DNA of 64,000 nt from Siphonodentalium dalli (taxonomy: Eukaryota > Mollusca > Scaphopoda > Gadilida > Siphonodentaliidae): assembly GCA_032622095.1 (NCBI GenBank), contig CP136066.1:44715835-44779834 (forward strand), read 5' to 3'. The notes below the pieces were generated by a model, which had not been told where the DNA came from, did not search any database, and worked only from the letters and a program-made list of their open reading frames with translations. The translations under genes were made by a program, and so were the position numbers. Shown here in pieces: positions 55,252 to 64,000 of this stretch. Within the stretch, counting starts at the first letter, position 1. Each line of letters opens with the position of its first letter.

Positions 55252-55891
55252 TCTTTAATGTTGGCTAACGCTTTCGCATCGTTTGATCGTTTCGACATCG
55301 CGCGGTATAGGCTTATCCAATCAAAGGGATATTGACGGCTAGCATCAATTGGCCACAACCGTTGATAGCTTTCGCATATAGGATTATACCTCTACACACT
55401 TGGTTCATTTGAATTATGGGCAGCGTTTGTGTGTACTAAAGTCGACATTCTTGAACATAAAGAGACGAGAAGACGATATTCAACAACAACCCCAGTTCTA
55501 TTTTCAACACTTATTGGCAATATCATGCGACTTCCCCGTCGTCGCCCAATGTTTTGAGTTTTTCAAAGAAATATAACTCTAACATACCCGTTATTTCTTA
55601 AAAAATCACCTTTACGAAATAACGGGCACACCAAAAGAATCACACCACAGAGAGACACATTCCGAGAACACTGTAGGAAATAAACTTGGCAGGGTGGGTG
55701 GGCTTGGGGGAAGTGGGCGGCACGTTCTAACAAACTTCAGCCCAAAATTTTCTCAACGGGAAAGACGTATGAGATTGCCCACTTATTTCGCAGGAAGATT
55801 CAATCTTGAGTCCCTTCCTCCATTTGCGGATTGTATGTGGTGAGTGTTCGCGATTTATTCATGAGGCGGGGTTTTGTCGATATATGGCAAA
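55252..55891. other. Intronic spacer, no gene seen
   Basis: No motif. The open frame 55806-56051 runs into the palindrome that follows and is an artefact. Confidence 0.4.
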
Positions 55892-56107
55892 TACAGTAAT
55901 GCCCAAGGTAATTGACCACTTAACCACAGCAGAATTATTGGTAATTTTTCAGGATTTAGTCGAAAATATTGCTTGTTGCCATTCATCGGAAAGCTCTCGG
56001 CGAGAGCTTTCCGACGAATCGCAACAAGCCATATTTCCGACTAAATCCTGAACAATTACCCATAATTCTGCTGTGGTTAAGTGGTCAATTACTTTGGACA
56101 TTACTGT
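55892..56107. repeat. 216-bp near-perfect palindrome
   Basis: Arms of ~100 bp: TACAGTAATGCCCAAGGTAA ... GGATTTAGTCGAAAATATTG ... GGAAAGCTCTCG, mirrored by CGAGAGCTTTCC ... to CATTACTGTA. There is almost no loop at ~56000. A handful of mismatches. A very stable stem if transcribed. Confidence 0.92.
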
Positions 56108-56124
56108 ATGATATATTGGGTTAA

Positions 56125-56588
56125 AGATGCATGATCCGAATTAACGCTCCTAAATGACTATTTCTTTCGCTTCGCGGGTAAAAAATATTTGCTTCGGGTC
56201 GAGGAACCCACCCATCAAATCTCAGAACGATCAGATATCGATTTTTTTAGTTTGTTATTTCTCGATATGTGCAATTATTTGTGGCCCAGAAACACGTCGT
56301 CAAACGGACGGTCTCGGTCAAAATTGCGGATGAAGATGGATAACTCTAAAAACAAGCGGTAATACGGCCAAATTTCGTCAATACTCAAGTGATAATACGG
56401 CCATATTACGTTGAACAAAAAGTTGATAAATAAAGTGTTTTGGGAAATTTGATATCATAGTTGAAAGTGGTTATCATTATTTTGTTGCAATTAATCGATT
56501 CTGATAACTAAAAGCGTATTTTGAATAAATGTTGTTGTTGTTGTTGTATCTTGATGATATGGGGACCCTCCGATCGGATTGAGTACCT
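56125..56588. mobile_element. MITE family F, copy 1 (TTAA duplicated)
   Basis: Right end ATCGGATTGAGTACCT; left end decayed (AGATGCATGATCCGAATTAA). TTAA at 56121-56124 and 56589-56592. Inside: CGAGGAACCCACCCATCAAA, TCTCGGTCAAAATTGCGGAT, (GTT)n at 56527-56545. ~464 bp, non-coding. Confidence 0.82.
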
Positions 56589-56692
56589 TTAATCATATCG
56601 ATAATGTGTGTCGTAAAAGCTATATTGAAGGTACCGTGTGCGTTCAGCCGCTACCAAATAAACTACCCGGTTTATAAAATAAAACCATTTGC
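56589..56692. other. Short spacer
   Basis: Nothing recognised. Confidence 0.4.
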
Positions 56693-57062
56693 AGAATGAG
56701 GTCCCCAGAGGGTGAATTTAGTGACGCTATCCCGCATAGCGGGCTAGCATCACTAAATTCACCCTCTGGGGACCTTATTCTGCTCAGGTCTCATATTCTG
56801 GGAAGTATCTATGGTATCAAATTAACATTGTTTTTAGTTACGTTTTCCCATCTGGGAAGTTTCTATATCCCCAAATTTGCAGAAGATAAAATCCATAACC
56901 GAGGCGCCCAATGGGTGAACATCACCAACTTCAACCGGGGAACTTCGATATGATCCTAGGTCTGCCATAGCAGTTGAGGGCCTAAGCAGAATGAGGTCCC
57001 CATTGTACCCTCTGGGGACCTCATTCTGCAAATGACAGACACGCTATTTGCAGGCTTGAGTT
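56693..57062. repeat. Foldback family C, copy 3 (opened by ~200 bp)
   Basis: A complete C hairpin (56695-56784, with CCCGCATAGCGGG), unrelated sequence, then a shortened hairpin GCAGAATGAGGTCCCCATTG...CCTCTGGGGACCTCATTCTG and the outer arm AAATGACAGACACGCTATTTGCAGGCTT. Same layout as copy 2 but with extra sequence between the hairpins. Confidence 0.8.
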
Positions 57063-57481
57063 TAACTGTTATTGAGATTATAGGGTGAATACGATCCATG
57101 TTTTCATACAATAATAATACAGATATATATTGTATGTATGTTTTTTTATATTTTATTATTATATAACATTTTAACAATGCTATATAAATACAAACAAAAA
57201 TAATAGAACAAGATATTGTATATTATATTCCTGAGATACAGTTTACTGTACAGAACACTCGTTAGATATGTACACGAAGCGGAGTAACTCTATATACACC
57301 CAATCCTTTGTTTGGTTAAACTTGTAAAATTCTACTTTCCTTTCGCAGATTGACGATCATTCTGGACTCGTTGGCCTTTGACCTCTAATTGTGGGTCTAA
57401 GGCAAAGCTAGACGGCACGGCGAGAATGACGAGGTTTGTCGAATGATTGACGACATGTCGGTATTAATTTCTTCTCATGTT
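57063..57481. other. Intronic spacer, no gene seen
   Basis: AT-rich; no motif. Confidence 0.4.
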
Positions 57482-57485
57482 TTAA

Positions 57486-57878
57486 AGGTACTCAATCCGA
57501 TTAAACACCTCTAAATTACTATTTCTTTCGCTTCGGGGGTAACAAATATTTGATTCGAGTCGAGGAACCCACACATCAAAGCTCAGAGTGATAAGATATC
57601 GAGAAACACGCCGTCAAACGAATGGTCTCGGTCAAAATTGCGGATGAAGATGGATAACTCTAAAAACAAGTGGTAATACTGATAATACGGCCATATTTCA
57701 TTGAAAAAAATGTTGATAAATAACACGTTTTGGGAAATTTGATACCGCAGTTGACAGTCACTGGTTAGCATTATTTTGTTGCAATTAATCGATTCTGATC
57801 ACTAAAGCGTATTTTGAATAAATGTTGTTGTTGTTGTATTTTGATGATATGGGGACCCACTGATCGGATTGAGTACCT
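57486..57878. mobile_element. MITE family F, copy 2 (TTAA duplicated)
   Basis: AGGTACTCAATCCGAT ... ATCGGATTGAGTACCT: perfect 16-bp TIR. TTAA at 57482-57485 and 57879-57882. About 70 bp shorter than copy 1, which has extra text around AGTTTGTTATTTCTCGATATG. Confidence 0.9.
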
Positions 57879-58004
57879 TTAATCTTTTCCGAACAGTATT
57901 CGGTAAAAGATGTATATTGTATGTACGTTAAACATGGGTATATTTGCGCTTTGTTGATCATGAAAAATACCAATCGGAGTGCTTGACATCACGTTAATAC
58001 ATAC

Positions 58005-58130
58005 CCATGGTATATGTAGTGCAGGCACGACCGAATGGTCCTTGCAAACACTTGTGGCCTTCTGGACAGTCACCACCTTTACACTTGTCCATATATACCC
58101 CAATCCATCTCAGTGATTTGGACTGCACGC
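58005..58130 (-). CDS. Internal exon, Cys-rich (EGF/follistatin-like) cassette of the antistasin-like gene
   Basis: Bounded on the minus strand by CCTATTTTCGTGCAG (acceptor, complement at 58131-58132) and GTATGT (donor, 58004-57999). Length 126 nt, phase 1 at both ends, a symmetrical module as typical of extracellular domains. It reads SKSLRWIGVYMDKCKGGDCP then EGHKCLQGPFGRACTTYTM. C-x4-C-x4-C-x8-C with G-H-K-C and G-R-A-C resembles the first half of follistatin-N/EGF-like modules. Its last base (G) joins AC of the 52052 exon to give Asp in MDCDD. Upstream exons should lie to the right but none was recognised. A second acceptor 8 nt further in is possible. Confidence 0.65.
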
Positions 58131-58217
58131 CTGCACGAAAATAGGATAGGCAATTTGCATCAGTGACAAATCGAAGACAAGTAATAAATAAGAAATACAC
58201 AATACGCCCGGGTAGTC

Positions 58218-58700
58218 ATTTTATTATTCTAACACTTCCTATAAACCGAAGACCTGTCTCAAACACTCCCTATAAACCGAAGACCTGTCCCAAACTCTCC
58301 CCATAAACCGAAGACCTGTCCCAAACTCTCCCTATAAACCGAAGACTTGTCCCAAACTCTCCATATAAACCGAAGATCTGTCCCAAACACTCCCTATAAA
58401 CCGAAGACTTGTCCCAAACACTCCCTATAAACCGAAGACCTGCCCCAAACACTCCATATAAACTCCCTATAAACCGAAGACCTGTCCCAAACTCTCCCTA
58501 TAAACCGAAGACCTGTCCCAAACTCTCCCTATAAACAGAAGACCTGTCCCAAACTCTCCATATAAACCGAAGACCTGTCCCAAACACTCCATATAAACCG
58601 AAGACATGTCCCAAACTCTCCCTATAAACCGAAGACCTGTCTCAAACACTCCCTATAAACCGAAGATCTGTCCCAAACACTCCCTATAAACCGATACCCT
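58218..58700. repeat. 31-bp minisatellite, about 15 units
   Basis: Unit CCCAAACTCTCCCTATAAAC + CGAAGACCTGT, with variants CACTCC, CCATAT and GACTTG/GATCTG. It lies ~90 bp upstream of the Cys-rich exon, in the preceding intron. Opposite-strand frames (FGLYGEFGTGL...) are artefacts of a stop-free unit. Confidence 0.97.
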
Positions 58701-58780
58701 GCCCCCAATCTCTCAATAGCACCCAGATTGGAGATTGTCACCGAACATCATCGTGAATGACGATCCGGGTTGATCGAATA

Positions 58781-59173
58781 TATGACCCGCCATATCAAAT
58801 CCAGTCCATAGGTCGCCTCGCATATATATAAGAGAATGCATTGGCCTAACAATTTTTTATCTTGTTTTTTAAATAAATGTTTCTTACAATTTTAGGACAT
58901 AAAATAAAAAAACATCCATTACCCTGCAGGGAGCCCCACACAAATATAGAAGCAGATAGAAGCGTGTCGTCTGCTCATGTTTGTCTGGAGCTCTGTATGG
59001 GTGAAATTATAAAATTGTTAAAGAATACAAGAACAAATTATTAAAATTGTTAGGCCAATGCATTCTCTTATATATGCGAGGCGACCTATGGTCGACTCGC
59101 ATATATAAGAGAATGCATTGGCACAGGGTAAAAACATCCCGACTTCCGACTGGATTTGATATGGCGGGTCACA
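58781..59173. mobile_element. MITE family A, copy 4 (left hairpin half-deleted)
   Basis: TATGACCCGCCATATCAAATCCAGT then directly CCATAGGTCGCC: the left arm of the first X hairpin is missing. Right end GATATGGCGGGTCACA. TA at 58779-58780 and 59174-59175. Confidence 0.88.
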
Positions 59174-60052
59174 TATAACAGCTTCTTCATAATTATTATA
59201 ACTACAACGAACATGAATATAAAGACGATGACGACGACGGTGATGATAATACAATACTTATGACGAAATCGGCGATAATGGTTGAGTTGTTGAATAATCC
59301 TACTTCAGCCACCATAGGTTCGTCAGATCTCGCCATCTGTATCTCATATTGGTGACGCCCTCTATTAGGCCTCTAATAATGTAGGTAATTTTGGTTCTAC
59401 ATCATCACCAAGAACCAGACAGACAGTGGTTCTTCATTTTTGTTCCCCGTGGCACTCTTTTACAGTGGTGTAGAATCAAATATTGGATTTTTTCATTTCC
59501 GCCATGGTGTCCACAACTGTGTTTCATTGCTGCTTGCAACAATATTGGCTACACATACGATATCACACATGGTCAACTGGTCCTGCTAATATGCTATGAT
59601 GCTGATGGTCTTGCTGATTTGCTATGATGCGGCTAGGGCAAACTGATGCCGTTATAAAAAAGTACCGTTATTTTTTCTCAAGTTGTCATTTTCTCTGTGT
59701 TCGGCTAATCCGAGCGATTTGAGAAAGAAAAAAAACAGGTGTGTGTATGAAACAATCAACAATATCTATATTTAGCAGGACCACTTGACCATGGGGTGGG
59801 TATACTATACTCACACTGTGCTGTGAAAAACACCGCGAGAACGAGAATTATAGCGACCTTCATATTCAAAGAAAGAAATGAACTATGTGACATGTTGTTT
59901 TATCGACATGGTAGAGATAAGCACGGTATGTATGTATATGTGTCTTCCTTAGCTTATATGACACAAGTCAAGTTGTCCTTCTATAGTGTGCTATGATTAT
60001 GTGAGTCCTGCTGAATTGATATGAATATGATATTAGGGTAAACTCTCTTAAC
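59174..60052. other. No gene seen
   Basis: The open frames at 59391-59627 and 59796-59996 have no family motif. GATGACGACGACGGTGATGA at ~59226 is simple sequence. Confidence 0.35.
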
Positions 60053-60285
60053 CCTTTGAGTGCCAGATCGGATTTTTGTATCAACCCATATACCCTGTGC
60101 CAATGCATTTTCTTATATATGCGAGTCGACCATAGGTCTCCTCGCATATATAAGAGAATGCATTGGTCTAACAATTTTTTATCATTTTTTTTAAATAAAT
60201 GTTTCTTACAATTTTTAGGACATAAAATAAAAAACATCCATTACCCTGCAGGGAGCCCCACACATATATAGAAGCATATATAGAC
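60053..60285. mobile_element. Truncated X cassette with a different TTAA-type left arm
   Basis: TTAACCCTTTGAGTGCCAGA, then CATATACCCTGTGCC and a complete X hairpin, then the same middle as family A (CCCTGCAGGGAGCCCC). It breaks off at AAGCATATA (60275-60285). The left arm resembles neither TIR A nor TIR B. Confidence 0.75.
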
Positions 60286-61061
60286 TGGTACCCTGTCCCA
60301 ACTCTGCTACTCGCCCGTAGGGACAGGTATAGGCTAAACAGAAAGTGGAATTTTGAATTGTGTTTCCGGTTTGTGAGATATTGTTTTAAAATAGAAAAGC
60401 AAATTTCAACATCGGTACGTTTTTCTTAATTTAATAATACAAGACGCAGGTATATAACTTTGACAACTACTCAATCAAATTGAATAGAGTGTTTTTCACA
60501 GGAATCGACTAGCCCCGATCAACGGCAATAAGTTAAATAGTGCGAAATCATGTTTTTGTAGCTTGGATATTTGGAAACTCTGATGTCAACAAACACCCCC
60601 GGTAACCGGTTACATCAATTTTGTGTCGAAGTTTGCTGTCCCATGTCGCATTTTATTAACTAAATTCGTCGGGGATATATTAACGCTCATGTTGATACCA
60701 AAATTAACACAAGGGGTCAATGTGATTTGCTTGGGCGGACCTTTTACCATAAATTGCCAAACTTTACTATACCGTCCCATGCTCTGACAAGTTGTTCAGT
60801 CTGTACTACATTCATTTAAGGGGTTTATTTACATTAGTATAAACATATTTTATTCCAATCAAAATAATAACATATATAAACATTACAGGAGTATAGAATA
60901 ATATAAATTCGATTGATTGGAAAGGGGATTAAACAACAAGCCCAAGGGCTTTTATTAAGTTTGCTCCCCTTTTGTTTCGCGCCCGCTCTTCATTAAGTGT
61001 AGAGAGGGGGTCGGACGGGAAGGAATGAAAATATCATAATTATAGTAATGATGATGTCGTT
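60286..61061. other. No gene seen
   Basis: AT-rich spacer without motif. Confidence 0.35.
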
Positions 61062-61143
61062 AGACGCAGGGAGAGAGATTGTGAACGAGAAAGAGATAGA
61101 GAGGACGAGAGAGAGAAAGAGATAGAGATAGAGAGAGATAAAA
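61062..61143. repeat. GA-rich simple repeat
   Basis: Imperfect (GAGA)n with GAGATAGAGAG phrases. Confidence 0.93.
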
Positions 61144-61325
61144 GGGATGAGATACTGTATTTACATTACTGATACTAACAGGTATCTCCTTCACACAGAT
61201 ATGTCAATATAAGTTGATGACGATAGTTTTATTTGTTCCAAATAAGTTTCGTGAGGTACTAATAATCACACCCCCCCCTCGTGCACGGTTACATCAACAT
61301 TGAAGAAGTTTGCTGCCTCATATCT

Positions 61326-62347
61326 GATTTTTTTCCGACCTCGAGGGACCCACCACCCCATTTTTGCAAAAAAAATATTTTTTTCCTCCAAAATTTTGGG
61401 GACCCACACCCCGTTTCTCATGTTTTTATCAAAATTTCAGAGGTTTTTGCAATATAAGTTAAGTGTCGGTTGTCAAATTTTGATGTGGTATGGTATGGTG
61501 ATAGACCAGAATGAAGAATTGAATGTCATTTCTCAATGCATCTGAATGCATCACATTATTTCAGTTAATCTACATGTATTTGTAAGTGATAACAGTTAGT
61601 ATACAATTAGTATTTTAGTTTCGTCTTGTTGAGCAGTAAAGCTCCCAGATGAAGTTCGGAAATTCAATGAGAATAGCGTCACCTTCATTTGGGATTGTCT
61701 GAGCAGTAAACAGTAATGTCATTCATCATAACCAATTCAGTTTTATTTGGATAATTGTTGCAAATTAACATTACTTGCAATCATTCAAGATGAGAAATAA
61801 CCAGAAGGAGTGAATTTGATTACATGCCAGAACAAGACAGTATTTCAGACATTAGAAATTTATGAGATACCCTTTTCAATTTCATGTTATGCAACAATCA
61901 GGTTAATGATATCTACTAGTAGTCACCATTGAGTATTCACCATGTAGTATCCAATTTGTGATAGAGTTTTTTTGATTTATTACTATTATTCAGATAATAC
62001 AACTGGGTAATATATAATTTTGTTACTAAATATTTCTTCCGTTGATCATAAGTTTCCTGAACGTTAATACGGTGGTCCACTGTGAAGTGGTCCGGCACCG
62101 TCCGGGATACTGTGAAATCCAGAATGTTGCTAAATCTGAGGCTAAAGAGTCACTTTAGCTGCCTATATAGCCCTATACCAACAAGCATGGTACTAACATG
62201 CTTACAAACAACATTACATGGTCAGTACTTGTAAATTGTTTGAAAAAACCTATTTTGGAAAAAATTTACAAGCACCATTTTTTCCGCCTCTGGACCACCC
62301 ACCCACCCCGGCCCTATATACGGAATTTTTTTGCAGACCCCCCCCTG
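61326..62347. mobile_element. hAT-like element J, copy 2 (left TIR lost, internal deletion)
   Basis: 61326-61446 equals 39181-39297. The sequence then jumps to the equivalent of ~39888 and stays co-linear to the right end CCCCCCTG at 62347, so ~590 bp are missing compared with copy 1. High identity in the shared ~1 kb, with a few indels (e.g. TAC ATGTATTTG at ~61573 and ACGG/GGCACCGTCC near 62070-62100). Confidence 0.88.
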
Positions 62348-64000
62348 TATGAGGCAGATATATTTTGTTTGCGTGAGGTGTTTTGTGTCAAACGGGAAAA
62401 TTTTATTACTGTAAAAACACGTTACACGGGCCTTAGTGGGGATGACATTAAGCTACATTTATGGCATGTTGCATATGAGACATGAGGTGAAAACTTCCTT
62501 CCCGACACCCTTTGGAAAGAAGCTTCGAGAAATGTAAAATTTAAATAAATAAACTTGTCGTGATGTAACTAAGATATTTAAGCCTAGATCATTGTGTGCA
62601 TGGAACAAGAGCGAGCAAATGTCTCAAATATTAACGTGACTATCAATGGCTTGAAAATGACTGTCATCAGTGCATCCAACTAATCAGTGAATTATTTGCA
62701 TGTGTATAAATTCAGATTATCTGTTACTAGTACTCTCACAACAAGTACAGTATTCAAGTCCAGCATAGTGACTGCCAAAAGCATTTAGTATAATTGAAGT
62801 TGATCCACTAGACCAACAAAAGTGGTATGGAATAATGCTAGATAATGGGCTGGTTGACCGACTAATCATGAAATAGTTAGAAATTATGGAATTGTGTGTA
62901 TAATGCATAATGACGTAGGTTTGCAGATATCAGCAATTTATAGAATAATATTTCCAATTAAAGCCTGCTAAATGTCCTCTTTATGCATTTATTTTCAAAA
63001 TATGTCAACTCTAGTTGAATTGGAGCTTAACAAATAATATTTCATCATTATCATGGATATGTCATGTCTACAAAATTGTCAACAATGACCCGAAAGTGAA
63101 GATTGAGGTCACTGTCCTGAGTTGTTGTCAGCTTAAAATGTTTTTCAGCCAAAATAGCCAATACACATGTTTGGATCATGTAATAGCTTGCAGGGGAAAC
63201 TGATATCTCAATGGATATGCAGGAGATATGCTGGGAAATTTATAATTTGTAAATTGGATGCATAAACCTTTCAGTGAAAAACAATAATAGCAGTTCTTTT
63301 TGTTTGAAGTGTTCCATTTTATAAGTTATACCTTATAGAGTAAGTTATACCAGTGTTTTTTGTGCACCTTTCAGATTTTGGTGGGTTAGTACTGTACTGT
63401 ACTTAAAATTTGGCATATACATTAAGTATGATTCTGCGAGATATAACGCAAATTTTTTAGGGGGAAATTGGATCTTCCGTCCAAGATGGCCGTCAAAATG
63501 GCAGCCGTAAGTTGAAAATTTGACGTTTTTCACTAATATCTTCTAGATCAGTTTCTTCTGTATGGAACTGGTTTAGATTTGTAACTTTATTTTTGTGTCA
63601 TTCATATGAACTAATCATTGGGGCAATGAAAGATGCCATTCATGAGGTCCTAGCCCTTCCAATCCATCAAAAGTTATATTTTACAGAACTAGGTATGAAA
63701 TTTCATAAAAAATCACCGTTAGGATTCTAGTCATATTTTAATAAGAAATGGACATAATTGTGCAAACTAAGTGAGGCACACCATGGCTTATGAACATTTC
63801 AACTCAATGGAACCAAAATTGTCGCTTGGTCTGAAAATTGCTGCCAAAATGGCGGCCAAAACCTGGGAAAAGGTAAATATTGGCCCAGCATACCATGTGT
63901 ATCGCTTACAAGTTGTGGCCGATGAATAAAATCGTCTATGCTGTCTTATATATAAATTAACTTCTAACATTTCTGATGCACATTGGTTAAGTGTTACTAA
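62348..64000. other. No gene; AAGATGGC-rich repeat fragments near the end
   Basis: CCAAGATGGCCGTCAAAATGGCAG (63481) and CTGCCAAAATGGCGGCCAAA (63840) are diverged repeats of the phrase also found at 28700-28730. The open frames on both strands lack motifs. Confidence 0.4.

Noticed and set aside
55806-56051. 81-residue open frame
   Set aside because: Its second half is one arm and the centre of the 216-bp palindrome.
58218-58700. CRISPR-like 31-bp repeats
   Set aside because: Contiguous units without spacers, a plain minisatellite.

Overview
This is eukaryotic nuclear DNA, most likely from a marine invertebrate. A lophotrochozoan, probably a mollusc, is my best guess. The evidence is: intron-split exons with GT..AG borders and AATAAA signals, several non-LTR retrotransposon lineages, tRNA-derived SINEs with GATT-type tails, TA-, TTAA- and 8-bp-duplicating DNA transposons, and long minisatellites. 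Nothing looks prokaryotic: there are no operons, no ribosome-binding-site pattern and no CRISPR. The species call is inference.

Host genes are few. (i) A terminal exon of a core-2/I-branching-type beta-1,6-N-acetylglucosaminyltransferase lies on + at 27180-27484. (ii) A secreted cysteine-rich protein lies on -, with a phase 1-1 exon at 58005-58130 and a terminal antistasin-like exon at 51961-52052. The split codon joins correctly across a ~5.9 kb intron that is full of transposons. (iii) An unassigned GC-rich module at 42.0-43.6 kb has a TATA box, a possible 72-nt intron with a TACTAAC branch site, two basic/proline-rich ORFs and AATAAA signals. It matches no family I know and is the best candidate for something undescribed.

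Most of the rest is transposable elements, often nested. Retrotransposons: a LINE ORF1 relic with a broken PHD finger at 1-942; an L1/Tx1-like LINE with poly(A) tail at 16.4-21.1 kb, interrupted by two DNA elements; an RT-bearing LINE at 48.0-49.8 kb; RT scraps at 3.3 and 30 kb; two SINEs with intact target-site duplications. DNA elements: a MULE transposase relic (37.4-39.0 kb) cut by two insertions and followed by a hAT-like element with a perfect 8-bp duplication; TA-flanked MITE family A (four copies); TTAA-type MITE families B and F; and several foldback families (C, E, G, H).

The dominant motif is a ~70-bp near-palindrome (called X here), with AATGCATTCTC arms and GTCGACC-ATA-GGTCGCC at the centre. 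It forms both ends of an inner cassette starting CCCTGTGCC and ending GGCACAGGG. The same cassette sits inside MITEs with unrelated termini (TA type and TTAA type), occurs without either set of arms, and has been amplified into a 210-bp satellite of eight units at 32.1-33.8 kb.

Tandem repeats: 29-bp (7.6-8.2 kb), ~135-bp (13.0-13.9 kb), 43-bp (29.2-29.8 kb), 210-bp (32.1-33.8 kb), 351-bp (44.0-44.7 kb) and 31-bp (58.2-58.7 kb). Coding calls are limited to reading frames supported by family motifs or splice logic. Most open frames elsewhere are chance or repeat-derived.
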